A stretch of 64,000 nt of DNA from Alistipes sp. Its GTDB lineage: Bacteria; Bacteroidota; Bacteroidia; Bacteroidales; Rikenellaceae. Location of the stretch: positions 50,593 to 114,592 of the forward strand of contig JAHHQO010000007.1 of assembly GCA_020026335.1 (NCBI GenBank), read 5' to 3'. A program made the translations under genes and the position numbers. This document shows, piece by piece, positions 25,595-34,560 of the stretch (positions are counted from its first letter, which is position 1; the number at the start of each line of letters is the position of its first letter). The notes under the pieces are model-generated. The model had not been told where the DNA came from. It saw only the letters and a list, made by a program, of their open reading frames with translations, and ran no database searches.

Positions 25595-27175
25595 ATGAAA
25601 ATAGCTATAGCTCAGTTGAACTACACTGTCGGCGATGTGGAGGGCAATACATCGAAAATCATCGATGCGATTAATCGTGCAAAAGCCCAAAATGCCGATT
25701 TGGTTATCTTCGCGGAACAGGCGGTAAGCGGAACACCTGCTTTCGACCTGTTGAGAAAAACCACGTTCCTCGAACTCTGTGAGGACGCTCTTGTCGAAAT
25801 AGCCTCTTGTTGTGACGGTATCTCCGCCATTGTGGGTCTGCCCATCCTTACCGAGGAGGGTCCCATCAGTGCCGCTGCCGTGATTCAAAATCGCAAGGTT
25901 TTGCGTTATGTCGGTAAGAAATACATCACCGCACGTCGTGAAATGGGCTTCCTGGTTCCCTCCAAGGGATTCGAATATGTGACCCTCAAGGGACAAAAAT
26001 GCGCTGTCATCGTCGGCAACGATTTGAGCCGCGAGCACAACTTCGACAGCGATGTCGACCTTATCATCTCCATCAATGCCCGCAAATACGGCAAGGGCGC
26101 AATGTCCTACCGCTATGAGATGATGCACAACCTCGCTTTTGTCGAGGGTAAAAACCTCGTTATCGTCAATCAGGTGGGCGGCTCAACGGAAATCGTCTAT
26201 GACGGAACGTCGGGCGCACTGAACCACCGCGGTGAACTGGTGCTCATGATGAAAAACTTCGAGGAGGATTTCCAGATTTTCGACACCGAAGCCAATGCCG
26301 AGCCCATCGTTGTCCCCACCTCGTACAGCGATCGCACACGCATGGTCTACGAAGCTGCACGTCTGGGCCTGAAAGACTTCTTCGAGAAAAATAACTATAA
26401 AAAAGCCTGTGTGGGTCTCTCGGGCGGTATCGACTCGGCGGTTGTCGCCTGTCTGGCCGTCGGTGCGCTGGGCAAGGAAAACGTAAGAGCCCTGCTCATG
26501 CCCTCACAGTTCTCTACCGACCAGTCGGTCGATGATGCCAAGGAATTGGCCGAAACACTCGGTATCGAATACAATGTCATCCCCATTACCGAGATTTATA
26601 CCAGCGTAGTCAACGCTATGAAACCTGCCATCGGTGTGACGGATTTCGACTCCACGGAGGAAAATATCCAGACCCGTATCCGTACCATTCTGCTGATGGC
26701 TCTCCAAAACAAAACCGATTACATTCTGCTGAACTCGTCCAACAAGAGTGAGAACGCACTGGGACTCTGTACCCTCTACGGCGACACTGCCGGTGCCTTC
26801 AGCCCCACGGGTGACCTCTACAAGGGCGAAATCTACGACTTGGCACGTTATATCAACCGTCGTTACGGACAGATTATCTCCGACAAGATTCTCGACAAGG
26901 AGCCTTCTTCGGAGTTGCACCCCGGACAGAAGGATACCGATGTGTTGCCTCCCTACGAGGTGGTCGATGCCATTCTCTTCCGTATGATTGAGGAGGGACA
27001 GCACCGCGAGGAGATTATCAATGCCGGATTCGATGCCGCCGTGGTGGAGAAAATCCACAGCATGATTATGCGCAACGAGAAGAAACGCTATCAGTTCCCT
27101 CCCGTGTTGCGCCTTTCGATGTGTTCGTTCGGTCATGAAAGACTGATGCCGCTGACCAACAAATACGGTGATTGA
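25595..27175 (+). CDS. nadE: NAD+ synthetase with nitrilase-like N-terminal domain
   Basis: Makes NAD+ from deamido-NAD+ with ATP. Residues 1-245 are a carbon-nitrogen-hydrolase (glutaminase) domain, recognisable by VIFAEQAVSG (catalytic Glu) and NQVGGSTEIVYDGTS. Residues 260-526 are the synthetase, with the PP-loop SGGIDSAV. In active glutaminases a Cys lies in a G-V-x-I-C-E-D motif; the aligned segment here is CAVIVGNDLS, with Gly at the catalytic position, so ammonia channelling from glutamine may be lost and free ammonia used. It is first gene of a run into rseC and rnf, overlapping the next gene by 8 bp. The ATG at 25595 is where the family start MKIAIAQLN lies. Confidence 0.92.
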   Translation: MKIAIAQLNYTVGDVEGNTSKIIDAINRAKAQNADLVIFAEQAVSGTPAFDLLRKTTFLELCEDALVEIASCCDGISAIVGLPILTEEGPISAAAVIQNRKVLRYVGKKYITARREMGFLVPSKGFEYVTLKGQKCAVIVGNDLSREHNFDSDVDLIISINARKYGKGAMSYRYEMMHNLAFVEGKNLVIVNQVGGSTEIVYDGTSGALNHRGELVLMMKNFEEDFQIFDTEANAEPIVVPTSYSDRTRMVYEAARLGLKDFFEKNNYKKACVGLSGGIDSAVVACLAVGALGKENVRALLMPSQFSTDQSVDDAKELAETLGIEYNVIPITEIYTSVVNAMKPAIGVTDFDSTEENIQTRIRTILLMALQNKTDYILLNSSNKSENALGLCTLYGDTAGAFSPTGDLYKGEIYDLARYINRRYGQIISDKILDKEPSSELHPGQKDTDVLPPYEVVDAILFRMIEEGQHREEIINAGFDAAVVEKIHSMIMRNEKKRYQFPPVLRLSMCSFGHERLMPLTNKYGD

Positions 27176-27596
27176 CGTGACACAGGAGATAAAACACAGC
27201 GGTGTGGTGGACCACATCGAAGGTGATTTGGTCTTCGTCAGGATAGTTTCGCGCAGTGCCTGCGGTTCGTGCAAGGCACGTCAGGCGTGCGGTCTTGCCG
27301 AAGCACAGGTAAAAAAAGTGGCAGTGCATACCTCGCGTGCTGCCGACTTCCGTTTGGGGGAGTCGGTATCAGTGGGTGTGCGCCGCTCGGCCGGCAGCAT
27401 TGCCGTGCTGCTGGCCTATGTGGGCGCACTGGTGGTGCTGATTGCCGCATTGGTGGTGAGTGTGGGCGTTCTCTCGATGAGCGAGGGGACGGGCGCACTC
27501 GTGTCGTTGGGAGCCGTGGCTGGCTATTATCTGCTGCTGGCCCTGTTCCGCAAAAGAATTGAACATACAATCACATTTTCAATAAACAAAATCTAA
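27168..27596 (+). CDS. rseC: RseC-type SoxR-reducing system protein
   Basis: A 142-residue membrane protein: an N-terminal cytoplasmic domain with cysteines in SRSACGSCKARQACGL (C-x2-C-x5-C), then two membrane helices (about 74-98 and 104-125). RseC is tied to the Rsx/Rnf-type reductase for SoxR in E. coli, and genes of this type commonly precede rnfB in Bacteroidales. It starts with GTG inside the end of nadE and its stop overlaps the rnfB ATG (TAATG), so translation is coupled on both sides. Confidence 0.85.
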   Translation: MIDVTQEIKHSGVVDHIEGDLVFVRIVSRSACGSCKARQACGLAEAQVKKVAVHTSRAADFRLGESVSVGVRRSAGSIAVLLAYVGALVVLIAALVVSVGVLSMSEGTGALVSLGAVAGYYLLLALFRKRIEHTITFSINKI

Positions 27597-28606
27597 TGGA
27601 AGTATTGCTTTTCACAATCCTGACGCTCTGTGCGTTGGGAGTTCTTTCCGCTGTGATTCTCTACTTTGTGGCGCAAAAGTTCAAGGTAGAGGAAGACCCG
27701 CGTATCGATGAGGTAGAGAAGATGCTGCCCGGTGCCAATTGTGGTGGTTGCGGTTTCGCTGGATGCCGTGCCATGGCTGAAGCATTGGTCAAGAACGACG
27801 ATATTTCGTCGCTTTTCTGTCCCGTCGGTGGTGCTGCCACTATGAAGTGCGCTGCATCGTATCTCGGTAAAACAGCAGCCGAGAAAGGACCTCAGGTAGC
27901 AACTGTACGTTGCGGCGGAACTTGCGAGAAACGCCCCCACACCAACGAGTACAACGGTGCCCGTTCCTGTGCCGTGGCCGCATCGCTCTATGTAGGTGAG
28001 ACAGGCTGTGCATTTGGCTGTGTAGGTCTGGGCGACTGCGTCGATGTCTGTGCATTCGATGCCCTTCACCTCAATCCCCAAACCGGTCTGCCCGAAGTGG
28101 ACCCCGACAAGTGTACCGCCTGCGGTGCGTGTGTCAAGGCTTGTCCCAAGGGCATTATCGAACTCAGAAAGAAATTCCCCAAGAACCGTGCGGTTTACGT
28201 ATCGTGCGTGTCGAAGGAGAAGGGTGCTGCCGTGATGAAGGCCTGCAAGGCCGGATGTATCGGTTGTGGCAAGTGTGTGAAAACCTGTCCTTTCGGTGCT
28301 ATTACGTTGGTCGACAATGTGGCTTATATCGACTCCGAGAAGTGTAAGTTGTGTCGCAAGTGTGTTTCGGAGTGTCCTACAGGTGCCATCAAGCTCGTGG
28401 GTATGGATCCCCTGCCCAAGGCTCCCAAGGTTGCGCCTGCAACTCCCAAAGTAGTGGCTGCCGCTCCTGCTGCCGCCGCTGCCGCAAAACCCGCTGCCGA
28501 AACAGCTGCCAACCCCGCTGCAACAGCTGCTCCTGCCGCTGCTCCCAAGGTGGCTGCCGTCAAGCCGGCTACAACTGCGCCTGCCGAAGAAAAGAAGGCG
28601 GAATAA
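27596..28606 (+). CDS. rnfB: Rnf complex subunit RnfB (iron-sulfur protein)
   Basis: Entry point for electrons from reduced ferredoxin into the ion-pumping Rnf complex. It has an N-terminal membrane helix, a [4Fe-4S] domain with CGGCGFAGC, a middle Cys-rich section, and ferredoxin-like motifs CTACGACVKACPKG, CIGCGKCVKTCPFG and CKLCRKCVSECPTG. The last 60 residues (about 278-336) are an Ala/Pro/Lys-rich low-complexity tail. It overlaps rseC by one base. Confidence 0.95.
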   Translation: MEVLLFTILTLCALGVLSAVILYFVAQKFKVEEDPRIDEVEKMLPGANCGGCGFAGCRAMAEALVKNDDISSLFCPVGGAATMKCAASYLGKTAAEKGPQVATVRCGGTCEKRPHTNEYNGARSCAVAASLYVGETGCAFGCVGLGDCVDVCAFDALHLNPQTGLPEVDPDKCTACGACVKACPKGIIELRKKFPKNRAVYVSCVSKEKGAAVMKACKAGCIGCGKCVKTCPFGAITLVDNVAYIDSEKCKLCRKCVSECPTGAIKLVGMDPLPKAPKVAPATPKVVAAAPAAAAAAKPAAETAANPAATAAPAAAPKVAAVKPATTAPAEEKKAE

Positions 28607-28634
28607 GTGAATCGAAAAAACAGAAAGACCAAAT

Positions 28635-29978
28635 ATGAAGACATTTCCAATAGGCGGTGTTCATCCGTCGGATAACAAGCTGAGCAAGGCCACTCCCATC
28701 GAGGTGCTTCCTTTGCCCGATGTGGTGAACATTCCGCTTGCACAGCATATCGGTGCTCCTGCCGTAGCCAAGGTTGCCAAAGGCGACAAGGTGCTGACCG
28801 GTCAGTTGATTGCCGAGGCAGCCAGCTTCATGTCTGCCAATATCTGCTCGCCTGTTTCGGGACAGGTTACTGCCGTGGGTATGGTCCCCAACGCCCAGGG
28901 TTTGAAGCAGATGATGATTACCATCAAGCGCGAGGGCGACGAGTGGATGGAGGATATCGACCGCTCGAACGACCTGGTCAAGGAGTGTAATCTTTCGGAT
29001 AAGGAGATTATCGAAAAAATCAAGAATGCAGGTATCGTAGGTATGGGTGGTGCAACATTCCCCACTCATGTGAAGCTCTCGATTCCCGCAGGTAAGAAAG
29101 CCGAGGCGTTGATTATCAACGGTGTGGAGTGTGAGCCCTATCTGACCTCCGACCACCGTATGATGCTAGAGCATGGCGAGGAGATGATTGTCGGTGTGAC
29201 CATCATCATGAAGGCCATCGGTGTGAAGAACGCCTACATCGGTATCGAGAACAACAAGCCCGATGCCATTGCCCATTTGCAGAAGATTGCCGTCAATTAC
29301 GAGGGCGTGCATGTCGTTCCGCTGATGGTGAAGTACCCCCAGGGTGGTGAGAAGCAGCTCATCGCAGCCATCACCGGCCGTCAGGTACCTCCTCCTCCGG
29401 CATTGCCCATCGATGTGGGTGCCGTGGTTTGCAATGCATCGACCACCTATGCCGTATATCGTGCCGTACAGAAGAACATGCCGCTCATCGAGCGCGTGGT
29501 GACCATCACCGGTAAGAAGGTCAAGGAGCCCAAGAACCTCCTGGCTCGTATGGGTACACCCATCGAGACCCTGATTGAAGCTGCCGGCGGTCTTCCCGAG
29601 GACGCAGGCAAGGTCATCAACGGCGGTCCCATGATGGGTCGTGCGATGGTGAACCTCGCATCGCCCGTCACAAAGGGTTGTTCGGGTATCACCATCATGT
29701 CGGGTGAGGACGCTGTCCGCAAAGAGGCTTCGCAGTGTATCAAGTGTGCCAAGTGTGTGGCTGCCTGCCCCATGGGTCTGGAGCCCTACTATCTCTCGAA
29801 GATGGCGCAGAAGAAGAAGTATGACGAGTTGGAGGCACTGATGATTACCTCGTGTATCGAGTGTGGTTGCTGCCAGTCGTCGTGTCCTGCCTACCTGCCT
29901 TTGCTCGACTGGGTGCGCCTGGGCAAGCAGAAAACTATGGGTATTATCCGTGCGCGTATGGCTGCGGCTAAAAAGTAA
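28635..29978 (+). CDS. rnfC: Rnf complex subunit RnfC
   Basis: Peripheral subunit with the NADH/FMN site, passing electrons between NAD and the membrane part. The 447 residues begin FPIGGVHPSDNKLS and have the GGATFPTHVKL segment near 137, an NQO1-like SLBB region, and two 4Fe-4S motifs near the C-terminus (CIKCAKCVAACPMG and CIECGCCQSSCPAY). It lacks the long Ala/Lys-rich tail of E. coli RsxC. Confidence 0.95.
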   Translation: MKTFPIGGVHPSDNKLSKATPIEVLPLPDVVNIPLAQHIGAPAVAKVAKGDKVLTGQLIAEAASFMSANICSPVSGQVTAVGMVPNAQGLKQMMITIKREGDEWMEDIDRSNDLVKECNLSDKEIIEKIKNAGIVGMGGATFPTHVKLSIPAGKKAEALIINGVECEPYLTSDHRMMLEHGEEMIVGVTIIMKAIGVKNAYIGIENNKPDAIAHLQKIAVNYEGVHVVPLMVKYPQGGEKQLIAAITGRQVPPPPALPIDVGAVVCNASTTYAVYRAVQKNMPLIERVVTITGKKVKEPKNLLARMGTPIETLIEAAGGLPEDAGKVINGGPMMGRAMVNLASPVTKGCSGITIMSGEDAVRKEASQCIKCAKCVAACPMGLEPYYLSKMAQKKKYDELEALMITSCIECGCCQSSCPAYLPLLDWVRLGKQKTMGIIRARMAAAKK

Positions 29979-29997
29979 TAGAAAAAACAGTTAAAAT

Positions 29998-30987
29998 ATG
30001 GCTAATAAATTGATTGTTGCTCCCGCACCTCATGTGCAGACCCTGCAATCCACACAGGTCATCATGCGTGATGTCATCATCGCCCTCATTCCGGCGTTGG
30101 TGGTTTCTGTGGTGGTGTTCGGTTGGAGCGCACTCGGCATCACGGCACTCTCGGTGGGTGCGTGTGTGTTGTTTGAGTATCTCATTCAGCGCTTTATGGT
30201 TGGTGGCAAGCCGACCGTCAATAATCTGTCGGCAGTGGTTACAGGTATGCTGCTGGCATTCAACCTGCCTGCTTCTATTCCCTGGTGGATTGTCATCATC
30301 GGTGCTTTTGTGGCTATCGCCATTGCCAAGATGACCTTCGGCGGTCTGGGTAAGAACCCCTTCAACCCCGCTCTGGTAGGTCGTGTATTCCTTTTGATTG
30401 CCTATCCCGTGCAGATGACCTCGTTCCCCGCTCCCGTAACGGGCGGTATCGACGGTCTGTCGGGTGCCACTCCTCTGGCTGCCGTGAAGGAGGCTGCCAA
30501 GATGGGCGGTGACCAGGCCGATGCCATCATCTCGTCACTGGGTGTCAAGGATTTGTTTATCGGTAACATGCCCGGTTCGCTGGGTGAGGTGGCTGCTCTG
30601 GCGCTGTTGCTGGGCTTCGCTTACCTCTTGTGGCGCCGTGTCATCACATGGCACATTCCCGTTATCGTGCTGGGTACGATGGCCGTGTTCGCAATCATCG
30701 TGGCACTGTTCAACGGTAACCCCACCCTCATGTGGCAGTTGCCTTTGTTCCACGTACTGGCCGGTGGTGCAATGCTGGGTGCCATCTTCATGGCTACCGA
30801 CTATTCGACATCGCCCATGTGTACCAAAGGCTGCGTGATTTTCGCCATTGGTATTGGTATCATCACCATGCTGATTCGTATGTGGGGTGCTTATCCCGAA
30901 GGTATGTCGTTCGCCATTCTGATTATGAACTCGACAGTGCCTTTGATTAACAAGTATATCAAACCCAAGCGTTTTGGTGTAAAATAA
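29998..30987 (+). CDS. rnfD: Rnf complex membrane subunit RnfD
   Basis: Polytopic inner-membrane subunit with covalently bound FMN; 329 residues with about ten hydrophobic segments. DGLSGATPLAAVKEA near residue 155 is the flavinylation site, with Thr as the expected attachment residue. It is related to NqrB. The ApbE enzyme that would attach FMN is not in this window. Confidence 0.95.
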   Translation: MANKLIVAPAPHVQTLQSTQVIMRDVIIALIPALVVSVVVFGWSALGITALSVGACVLFEYLIQRFMVGGKPTVNNLSAVVTGMLLAFNLPASIPWWIVIIGAFVAIAIAKMTFGGLGKNPFNPALVGRVFLLIAYPVQMTSFPAPVTGGIDGLSGATPLAAVKEAAKMGGDQADAIISSLGVKDLFIGNMPGSLGEVAALALLLGFAYLLWRRVITWHIPVIVLGTMAVFAIIVALFNGNPTLMWQLPLFHVLAGGAMLGAIFMATDYSTSPMCTKGCVIFAIGIGIITMLIRMWGAYPEGMSFAILIMNSTVPLINKYIKPKRFGVK

Positions 30988-30999
30988 GGAGAGTAAGAG

Positions 31000-31650
31000 A
31001 TGAAAAGTACACTTTTTAATATGGTGGCTGTCCTTTTGGGCATCACCTTTATCGCTTCGGCAAGTGTGGGCCTGGTGAACATGGTAACCGCCGAGCCTAT
31101 CCGCATGGCCGAGGAGAATGCCAAGAAGGCGGCTTTGGAGCAGGTACTCCCCGAATTTGAATCGACCACCAACCAGACTTTGGAGCTGGACAACATGCCC
31201 ATCGTGGTGTACAATGCCACCAAGGGCGGTGAGAGTGTGGGTTGCGCTGTCGAGACCATGACCAAGTCGGGTTTCGGTGGTGAGGTGAAGCTCATGGTGG
31301 GCTTCCTGCCCGACGGCACCATCAACAACATCAGCGTCTTGAAGCAGGCCGAGACTCCGGGTCTGGGTACCAACATGGCCAACGAAGAGTCGAAGAACCC
31401 CCTGCTCAAGAGTGTCAAGAACCAGAAGCCCGAGTCGAAGAAACTCGTCGACGGCAAGTTGGCAGTGACCAAGGACGGCGGTGATGTCGATGCACTGACT
31501 GCCGCAACCATTTCGTCGAGAGCCTATCTCGATGCCGTGAACCGCGCATGGGCCGCTTTCAAGAGCGTGCAGCAGGGCGGTGAGCAGCCCGAAGTAGAGG
31601 AGGCACAAACAGAGGAGCCCGTGGCTCAGGAAGGAGAGAAAAATGAATAA
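31000..31650 (+). CDS. rnfG: Rnf complex FMN-binding subunit RnfG
   Basis: A 216-residue subunit: one N-terminal membrane helix, then a periplasmic domain ending in DALTAATISSRAYLDAVN (near 166-183), whose T-x-A-T/SS motif marks the covalent FMN site, as in NqrC. The last 30 residues are acidic. It overlaps rnfE by 8 bp. Confidence 0.95.
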   Translation: MKSTLFNMVAVLLGITFIASASVGLVNMVTAEPIRMAEENAKKAALEQVLPEFESTTNQTLELDNMPIVVYNATKGGESVGCAVETMTKSGFGGEVKLMVGFLPDGTINNISVLKQAETPGLGTNMANEESKNPLLKSVKNQKPESKKLVDGKLAVTKDGGDVDALTAATISSRAYLDAVNRAWAAFKSVQQGGEQPEVEEAQTEEPVAQEGEKNE

Positions 31651-32227
31651 GTTGAAACTTATATTTGACGGCATTATCAAGAATAACCCTACCTTCGTGT
31701 TGGTGCTGGGTATGTGTCCCACGCTGGGTACCACAAGTTCGGCCATCAACGGTATGGGTATGGGTGTAGCCACCATGTCGGTGTTGATTATGTCTAACCT
31801 GGCGATTTCGCTCATCAAGAACATCATTCCCGACAAGGTGCGTATTCCGGCATTCATCGTGGTTATCGCTTCGTTCGTGACCGTGATTCAGATGCTCATG
31901 CAGGCCTTCGCTCCCGCACTCTACGGTGCGCTGGGTGTGTTTATCCCCCTGATTGTGGTGAATTGTATCATTCTGGGTCGTGCCGAGGCCTTCGCTTCGA
32001 AGAACACTCCCTTCGATTCGATGTTGGACGGTCTGGGTATCGGTCTGGGTTTCACCCTCTCGCTCACCGTCATCGGTTCTATCCGTGAGATTCTGGGTAG
32101 CGGTGCCATCTTCGGTATCGACCTGGGCATCGGCAACTACATGCCTTTGATTTTCGTCCTCGCACCGGGTGCATTCTTCGTGCTGGGCTACCTCATGGTA
32201 TTGTTTAACAAATTTGTCAAGAAATAA
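31643..32227 (+). CDS. rnfE: Rnf complex membrane subunit RnfE
   Basis: A 194-residue polytopic membrane protein of the RnfA/RnfE (NqrD/NqrE) family. NNPTFVLVLGMCPTLGTTSSAINGMGMG is the characteristic opening, with the conserved Cys in the first half-helix; CPTLGT and LGRAEAFASKN are typical. It probably binds a membrane [2Fe-2S] cluster together with RnfA. Confidence 0.95.
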   Translation: MNKLKLIFDGIIKNNPTFVLVLGMCPTLGTTSSAINGMGMGVATMSVLIMSNLAISLIKNIIPDKVRIPAFIVVIASFVTVIQMLMQAFAPALYGALGVFIPLIVVNCIILGRAEAFASKNTPFDSMLDGLGIGLGFTLSLTVIGSIREILGSGAIFGIDLGIGNYMPLIFVLAPGAFFVLGYLMVLFNKFVKK

Positions 32228-32229
32228 TT

Positions 32230-32808
32230 ATGGAGCTTTCATATTTCGCAATTATCATTGGCGCAATCTTCGTGAATAACGTCGTATTGTCGCAGTTCCT
32301 CGGTATATGCCCCTTCCTGGGTGTATCATCGAAGGTGGAGACTTCGCTCGGTATGGGTGCTGCCGTAACTTTCGTCATGGCATTGTCGTCGGTGGTCACC
32401 TGGCTGTTGCAGACCTGCATCCTCGTTCCCTTCCACATCGAGTATATGCAGACCATCGTCTTCATTCTGGTCATCGCCGCTCTGGTGCAGATGGTCGAGA
32501 TTATCCTCAAGAAGGTGTCTCCCTCGCTGTATCAGGCACTGGGTATCTTCCTGCCCCTGATTACCACCAACTGTGCTGTGCTGGGTGTTGCCATTCTGAT
32601 GATTCAGAAGGAGCTGACCCTGTTGCAGAGCGTGGCTTTCTCGGTGGCTTCGGCGTTGGGTTTCGCACTGGCACTGGTACTCTTTGCCGGTCTTCGCGAG
32701 CGTCTGGAGTTTGAGGAGGTACCCGTGGCTTTCCGCGGTGTACCCATCGCGCTGGTCACTGCCGGTATCCTGGCTATGGCATTCATGGGCTTCACCGGTC
32801 TGGTGTAA
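32230..32808 (+). CDS. rnfA: Rnf complex membrane subunit RnfA
   Basis: A 192-residue partner of RnfE. It contains NNVVLSQFLGICPFLGVSSK near the N-terminus and FLPLITTNCAVLGVAI near residue 110, both conserved Cys sites. It is the last gene of the operon and starts 2 bp after rnfE ends. The order rnfBCDGEA is the usual Bacteroidales one. Confidence 0.95.
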   Translation: MELSYFAIIIGAIFVNNVVLSQFLGICPFLGVSSKVETSLGMGAAVTFVMALSSVVTWLLQTCILVPFHIEYMQTIVFILVIAALVQMVEIILKKVSPSLYQALGIFLPLITTNCAVLGVAILMIQKELTLLQSVAFSVASALGFALALVLFAGLRERLEFEEVPVAFRGVPIALVTAGILAMAFMGFTGLV

Positions 32809-32835
32809 CCCTCGGAATATAGAATTTTGGATGGA

Positions 32836-32872
32836 GAACGGACAGCCCGAAAGGGTCGTCCGTTCTTTTTTT
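32836..32872 (+). terminator. Terminator after rnfA
   Basis: GAACGGAC (32836-32843) pairs with GTCCGTTC (32858-32865); a GCCC-GAAA-GGGT inner hairpin extends the stem, and a T run follows. Confidence 0.9.
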
Positions 32873-32962
32873 GTGGGGTGGAAAGAATTTTTTGCGGGAG
32901 TGGGAAGATGTGACGTAGAGAAGAGGCGGCGGGGAAAACGAAAGTATTTATTTGTGAATTAG

Positions 32963-32995
32963 TTTTGTATTATGTCGACAAAATCGCTAATTTTG
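32963..32995 (+). promoter_or_regulatory. Promoter of hpt-queE-divIC
   Basis: TTTTG at 32963-32967, 20 bp, TAATTTTG at 32988-32995, a consensus -33/-7 arrangement. The leader is about 28 nt. Confidence 0.8.
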
Positions 32996-33028
32996 CATAT
33001 TAATTTCAAATAAACGCTGTGCCTGATT

Positions 33029-33571
33029 ATGAAAGAACTGATACAACTTCGCGATAAGAAGTTCAAGATTATGATTCCCGCCGAGAAAATCGACGAGGCC
33101 GTGTCGAAAGTCGCCGAGCAGATTAACCGCGACTATGCCGACAAGGAGAATCCCATTTTCATCGGTATTCTCAACGGCTCGTTCATGTTCATGAGCGACC
33201 TGTTGAAGAAAATCGAATTCAACTGCGAACTTTCGTTCGTGAAGATGTCATCGTACAGCGGAACATCTACCACCGGACAGGTGAAGGAGCTCATCGGTCT
33301 GAACGGCTCGCTGGAGGGTCGCCACGTGATTATCGTGGAGGATATTGTCGATACGGGCGTGTCCATCAAGCACTCCATCGAGCAGCTCTCGAAGCACAAC
33401 CCTGCATCACTGGCGGTCTGCACCCTCTTTTTCAAGCCCGAGGCCTACCGTATGGAGCGTCCTATCGAGTATGTGGCGATGAACATCGGCAACGAGTTCA
33501 TCGTGGGTTACGGTTTGGATTATGACCAGATGGGTCGTAATCTGAAGGATATTTATGTGGTAACCGAATAA
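33029..33571 (+). CDS. hpt: Hypoxanthine phosphoribosyltransferase
   Basis: Salvages hypoxanthine/guanine with PRPP. In 180 residues it shows IIVEDIVDTGVSIKH near 104-118, the PRPP-binding motif, and LNGSFMFMSDL near 49 with the usual purine PRTase loop. The stop overlaps the queE ATG (TAATG), so the two are coupled. Confidence 0.95.
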   Translation: MKELIQLRDKKFKIMIPAEKIDEAVSKVAEQINRDYADKENPIFIGILNGSFMFMSDLLKKIEFNCELSFVKMSSYSGTSTTGQVKELIGLNGSLEGRHVIIVEDIVDTGVSIKHSIEQLSKHNPASLAVCTLFFKPEAYRMERPIEYVAMNIGNEFIVGYGLDYDQMGRNLKDIYVVTE

Positions 33572-34206
33572 TGGGGCTTCTGACTGACATATCATCACTT
33601 CGGGGGGGCGAGTTGCTGCCCATCGTCGAGGACTTCTACACCATTCAGGGTGAGGGCTACCACACGGGTCGTGCCACTTACTTTATCCGTCTGGGCGGAT
33701 GTGATGTGGGTTGCAGTTGGTGCGATGCCAAATATTCGTGGAATCCGCAGCGTTTTGCGGCAACCCCCATCGAGGACGTGGTCGCAAGAGTGAAGGCTAC
33801 GCCTACACGCGCCGTGGTCATCACGGGTGGCGAGCCGCTGATTTATCCCCTCGGCCCGCTGACCGCAGCTCTCCACAGAGAGGGTTACGAGATTTATATC
33901 GAGACCTCGGGTTCGCACCCCTTCAGCGGTGAGTTGGATTGGGTGTGCCTGTCGCCCAAGCGCAAGAAACACCCGTTGGAGGAGGCCTATGCCCATGCCG
34001 ACGAGTTGAAGGTGGTCATCGAGAAGGAGGACGACTTCGAGTGGGCGGAGGAGAATGCCCGCAAGGTGGACGCACACTGCCGTCTCTACCTGCAACCCGA
34101 GTGGAGTGTCACGGAGCAGATGATGCCCCGAATTGTCGATTATGTCAAGGCACATCCCCAGTGGGAGGTGTCGATTCAGACCCATAAATATATGCAGATA
34201 CCCTAA
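33571..34206 (+). CDS. queE: 7-carboxy-7-deazaguanine synthase
   Basis: Radical-SAM enzyme of queuosine/7-deazapurine synthesis. Of 211 residues, FYTIQGEGYHTGRATYFIRL is the typical opening and the CDVGCSWC motif near 48-55 (C-x3-C-x2-C) ligates the 4Fe-4S cluster. TGGEPLIYP follows. No queC/D/F is adjacent, so the pathway is dispersed. It overlaps both neighbours by one base. Confidence 0.94.
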   Translation: MGLLTDISSLRGGELLPIVEDFYTIQGEGYHTGRATYFIRLGGCDVGCSWCDAKYSWNPQRFAATPIEDVVARVKATPTRAVVITGGEPLIYPLGPLTAALHREGYEIYIETSGSHPFSGELDWVCLSPKRKKHPLEEAYAHADELKVVIEKEDDFEWAEENARKVDAHCRLYLQPEWSVTEQMMPRIVDYVKAHPQWEVSIQTHKYMQIP

Positions 34207-34484
34207 TGCAATTTCAGTTCGGAAAAAAGTCGTGGATGACGACAACCGGAATCTTCGTGTTGGTATCGGTGGTGGTGGTCGGCCGTCATTTGCTCCATGC
34301 TGTCAGCATCATGAGCCAAATCAGCGACCTCGAACGCACCAAGGAGATATATCAGCGCAAGATTGAGTCGGACAGTATTCTGCTCGAGCAGCTCAAGTAC
34401 GACGACTATCTGGAGGAGTATGCGCGCGAACATTTCTATATGCAACGGCGCAACGAACATATCTACATCATCAAGGAGGATTGA
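34206..34484 (+). CDS. Septum formation initiator family protein (FtsB/DivIC-like)
   Basis: A 92-residue bitopic protein: short cytoplasmic N-terminus, a membrane helix near 11-28, then a coiled coil (about 35-65) and EYAREHFYMQRRNEHIYIIKED at the end, which matches the DivIC/FtsB pattern where YARExxxM precedes the C-terminus. It probably links FtsL and FtsQ at the divisome. It is last in the hpt-queE unit. Confidence 0.9.
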   Translation: MQFQFGKKSWMTTTGIFVLVSVVVVGRHLLHAVSIMSQISDLERTKEIYQRKIESDSILLEQLKYDDYLEEYAREHFYMQRRNEHIYIIKED

Positions 34485-34505
34485 TTCCTTCGGCGGGGTG
34501 AAAAT

Positions 34506-34543
34506 AAAAAGCGGCCTTTCCCGTGGGAAGGGTCGCTTTTTTG
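34506..34543 (+). terminator. Terminator after the divIC-like gene
   Basis: AAAAGCGGCCTTTCCC pairs imperfectly with GGGAAGGGTCGCTTTTTT around GT, followed by TTTTTT. Confidence 0.85.
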
Positions 34544-34560
34544 TGTCTTGTCGGGGACGT

